The notes under the pieces: generated by a model | What the model saw: the letters and a program-made list of their open reading frames with translations, nothing else | The model's database searches: none | What the model was told of the DNA's origin: nothing | Assembly (NCBI GenBank): GCA_026724425.1 | Contig: JAIUCV010000391.1 | Span: forward strand, 186,001-250,000 | DNA from: Erythrophleum ivorense | Taxonomy: Eukaryota; Streptophyta; Magnoliopsida; Fabales; Fabaceae | Direction: 5' to 3' | DNA length: 64,000 nt | Shown here: positions 62,437 to 64,000 of the stretch, piece by piece | How positions within the stretch are numbered: the stretch's first letter is position 1 | Layout: every line of letters starts with the position of its first letter | Position numbers and translations under genes: made by a program

Positions 62437-63600
62437 TTATTGTTTCCTGTCTTCAAGAATGTCGATACACTTTTTTAGCAATGACTTTGCTTCCCCATTC
62501 TTCTCATTTTCATAGAGATGACAAAGCTCATCCTCAAATCCTTTATCGATGGCACTCACTACAGCCAGGTCCATGAAAACTTTGAAGACTTCCAAAAGAC
62601 ATTCCGAAGCAGATATATGAACCTAATTGAGACATTAAAATAAAATATGAAATATTATATGAACAATGAATTAGAGTACTGGAACAATAACTACAGGTTA
62701 AAGATGGACACAAAGATGTTGCTAGAGAAAATAGAATAAATTTAGTCCTTATATTTGAGTTCTATTAATTTTGTATTTTAAAATTGCTCAATTGTCCTAA
62801 AAGTATACCCATAAAATTTTCTTAACCTGTCACTATTATTTCCCATTTAGTATAATTATTTGATGGAAAAGAAAAGACTTTTCGTTCAACTTTCTGGACT
62901 CGAGAAAAAAGACTCCTACTTCAATGCCACCTATGGAGGCCGACCATTCAGATCTAAGGCCTTACCCACTTAAAAGTACCACAAAAAAATGTTGATAGAT
63001 ACTGTTCTTTTCTTTTTGTTTATTATCATTATTATTTTTTGGGATGGGGGGCGGGGATGAGGGGAGGGGTATCTGATGAATACTGTTCAAGCGAACAAGA
63101 TAGCGACATACCTGCGCAATCTTTACTGTGCTTATGCACTGTAGTATTTTTGGTGATATAGTATGGAACATCTGGAGAAGTAGACTTGATTTCAGATCAT
63201 TATAAAATAGAAGTCGCCAGAAGACCAAATCATAAATAAAGGAACCCAGATTACCTCCCCAGCAAAGGCAGTTACACTGGCAAGTTTGACAGTTCCATGG
63301 GAGTCCTTTATGGCATTTTGGAGCCTTGAGCATAGTTCTTTGATAGATAAAAAGGCTGTAGTTTTGACTGCATAACGGAGACTTATTTAATAAAGATAGT
63401 AAAAAATATGGCAATGACCTATAAAAGGAAACAAAGAATACCTGTCCATTGATGCCCAGGTGAGAGGAATGCAGAGTACATATGTATTAAGCTCTTTTGT
63501 TGATCAAGAATATCACTTAAATGTGCCACATGGATGCAAGATGTCAAACAGTCTACAACTTTGCTGTGTGGAACAAAAGTATTTTCAGCACTGTCCAAAT
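62437..63600 (-). CDS. C-terminal exons of an ARM-like repeat protein, possibly ECM29 (5' partial)
   Basis: Four minus-strand exons join in phase: 63600-63442, 63367-63255, 63171-63112 and 62622-62437 (stop TAA at 62437-62439), about 172 residues. The product is an all-helical, repeat-like C-terminus: VVDCLTSCIHVAHLSDIL, LSPGHQWT, then VKTTAFLSIKELCSRLQNAI, MFHTISPKILQCISTVKIAQ, VHISASECLLEVFKVFMD, and the end GEAKSLLKKCIDILEDRKQ. All splice borders are GT..AG. The pattern of paired helices suggests a HEAT/ARM protein. The text resembles the C-terminal end of plant ECM29, the proteasome adaptor and scaffold, but this is recalled likeness and was not tested. The next upstream exon is not seen before the window edge, so the rest lies beyond base 64000. 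Real-gene confidence is high; the name is uncertain. Confidence 0.75.
63041..63069 (+). other. G-quadruplex-prone run in an intron of the ECM29-like gene
   Basis: Five G-tracts of three or more bases with short loops (GGGATGGGGGGCGGGGATGA, then GGGGAGGGG) lie after a T run, between the last two exons. On the transcript of the minus-strand gene this is C-rich, so the G-rich strand is the template. Confidence 0.6.
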
Positions 63601-64000
63601 CTGCAAAGATGTATATCACTCAAAATGCTTGTGGCGTATGGAATTGTAGAACGCTTCAGACAGGATGGAACATTATTTTCATTTTAAGAGTTGGAATCCT
63701 TCTATTTTTATAATATATTCAATGATACCTCATTTAAAATAGGTCAAAAAGATAAATCAAATAGATGAAGTGATGAGTTATCCCCAAGCTTACCCATACT
63801 GATAAATAAGTACTAAGCACAGGTTTTAGTAGGTAGGGGTTACTTGAAATGGCAGTGAAAGGATGATGATCTGATATGTGATATATAGCCTAGGTAAAAA
63901 CGCTACAGAGGCACAAACTTCTAAAAGGTGGTAGTTGCCATAACTTGAGTTATGTATTTTATGTGATTTTTCAGAATAGGAAGGTAAATGATCTTTGGGC

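Noticed and set aside
62962..63414. 150-codon minus-strand open frame
   Set aside because: It runs through two real exons of the ECM29-like gene in the wrong frame for part of its length and across an intron; splice sites and phase favour the separate short exons.

Overview
The window is nuclear DNA from a flowering plant, most likely a dicot. It is AT-rich and mostly non-coding. The genes have small exons separated by long introns with GT..AG borders, and the transposons belong to typical plant families. The species cannot be told from the sequence alone.

Four ordinary host loci are visible. (1) The last exon of a CASP-type membrane protein gene lies at 1417-1632 (+). (2) A complete three-exon gene for the 97-residue mitochondrial 10 kDa co-chaperonin (CPN10/HSP10) lies at 25103-29336 (+). 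Just upstream of it are a telo-box and a site-II-like motif. (3) A complete six-exon gene for a conserved-looking 111-residue protein runs on the minus strand, 36895 down to 30765. (4) The four last exons of a large helical-repeat (ARM-like) protein, possibly the proteasome adaptor ECM29, lie on the minus strand at 63600 down to 62437. A fifth locus, minus strand 50669 down to 47077, codes for a very basic protein but carries two apparent frameshifts and lacks a splice acceptor, so it looks like a pseudogene.

The rest is largely transposable elements, listed left to right. A PIF/Harbinger pair (intact Myb/SANT-like ORF plus a transposase with one stop and one lost splice acceptor) is at 2793-5905. 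A decayed plant-mobile-domain (MULE-like) coding remnant is at about 10030-10620, followed by a 680-bp non-autonomous hAT with 12-bp TIRs and an 8-bp duplication at 10779-11458. A putative LTR fragment ends at 14969. A 6.1-kb hAT element with a decayed BED/RICESLEEPER-type transposase spans 18158-24260. An RTE-clade LINE remnant (31050-31905) lies antisense in an intron of gene 3. A Copia element at 38272-43229 has a perfect 5-bp target duplication but has lost gag and its primer-binding site. Two related AT-rich inverted-repeat elements are at 49732-50187 and 51855-52194. A second Copia element (54162-58798, minus) has its 5' LTR reduced to 26 bp and directly abuts a 5'-truncated L1-type LINE (58799-61552, plus).

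No complete, obviously new multi-gene system was found. The points most worth following up are the Harbinger element whose TIR sequence also occurs between its two ORFs, the Copia/LINE junction, the decayed basic-protein gene, the unidentified decayed ORF in intron 1 of CPN10, and the possible organelle-derived segment at the left edge.
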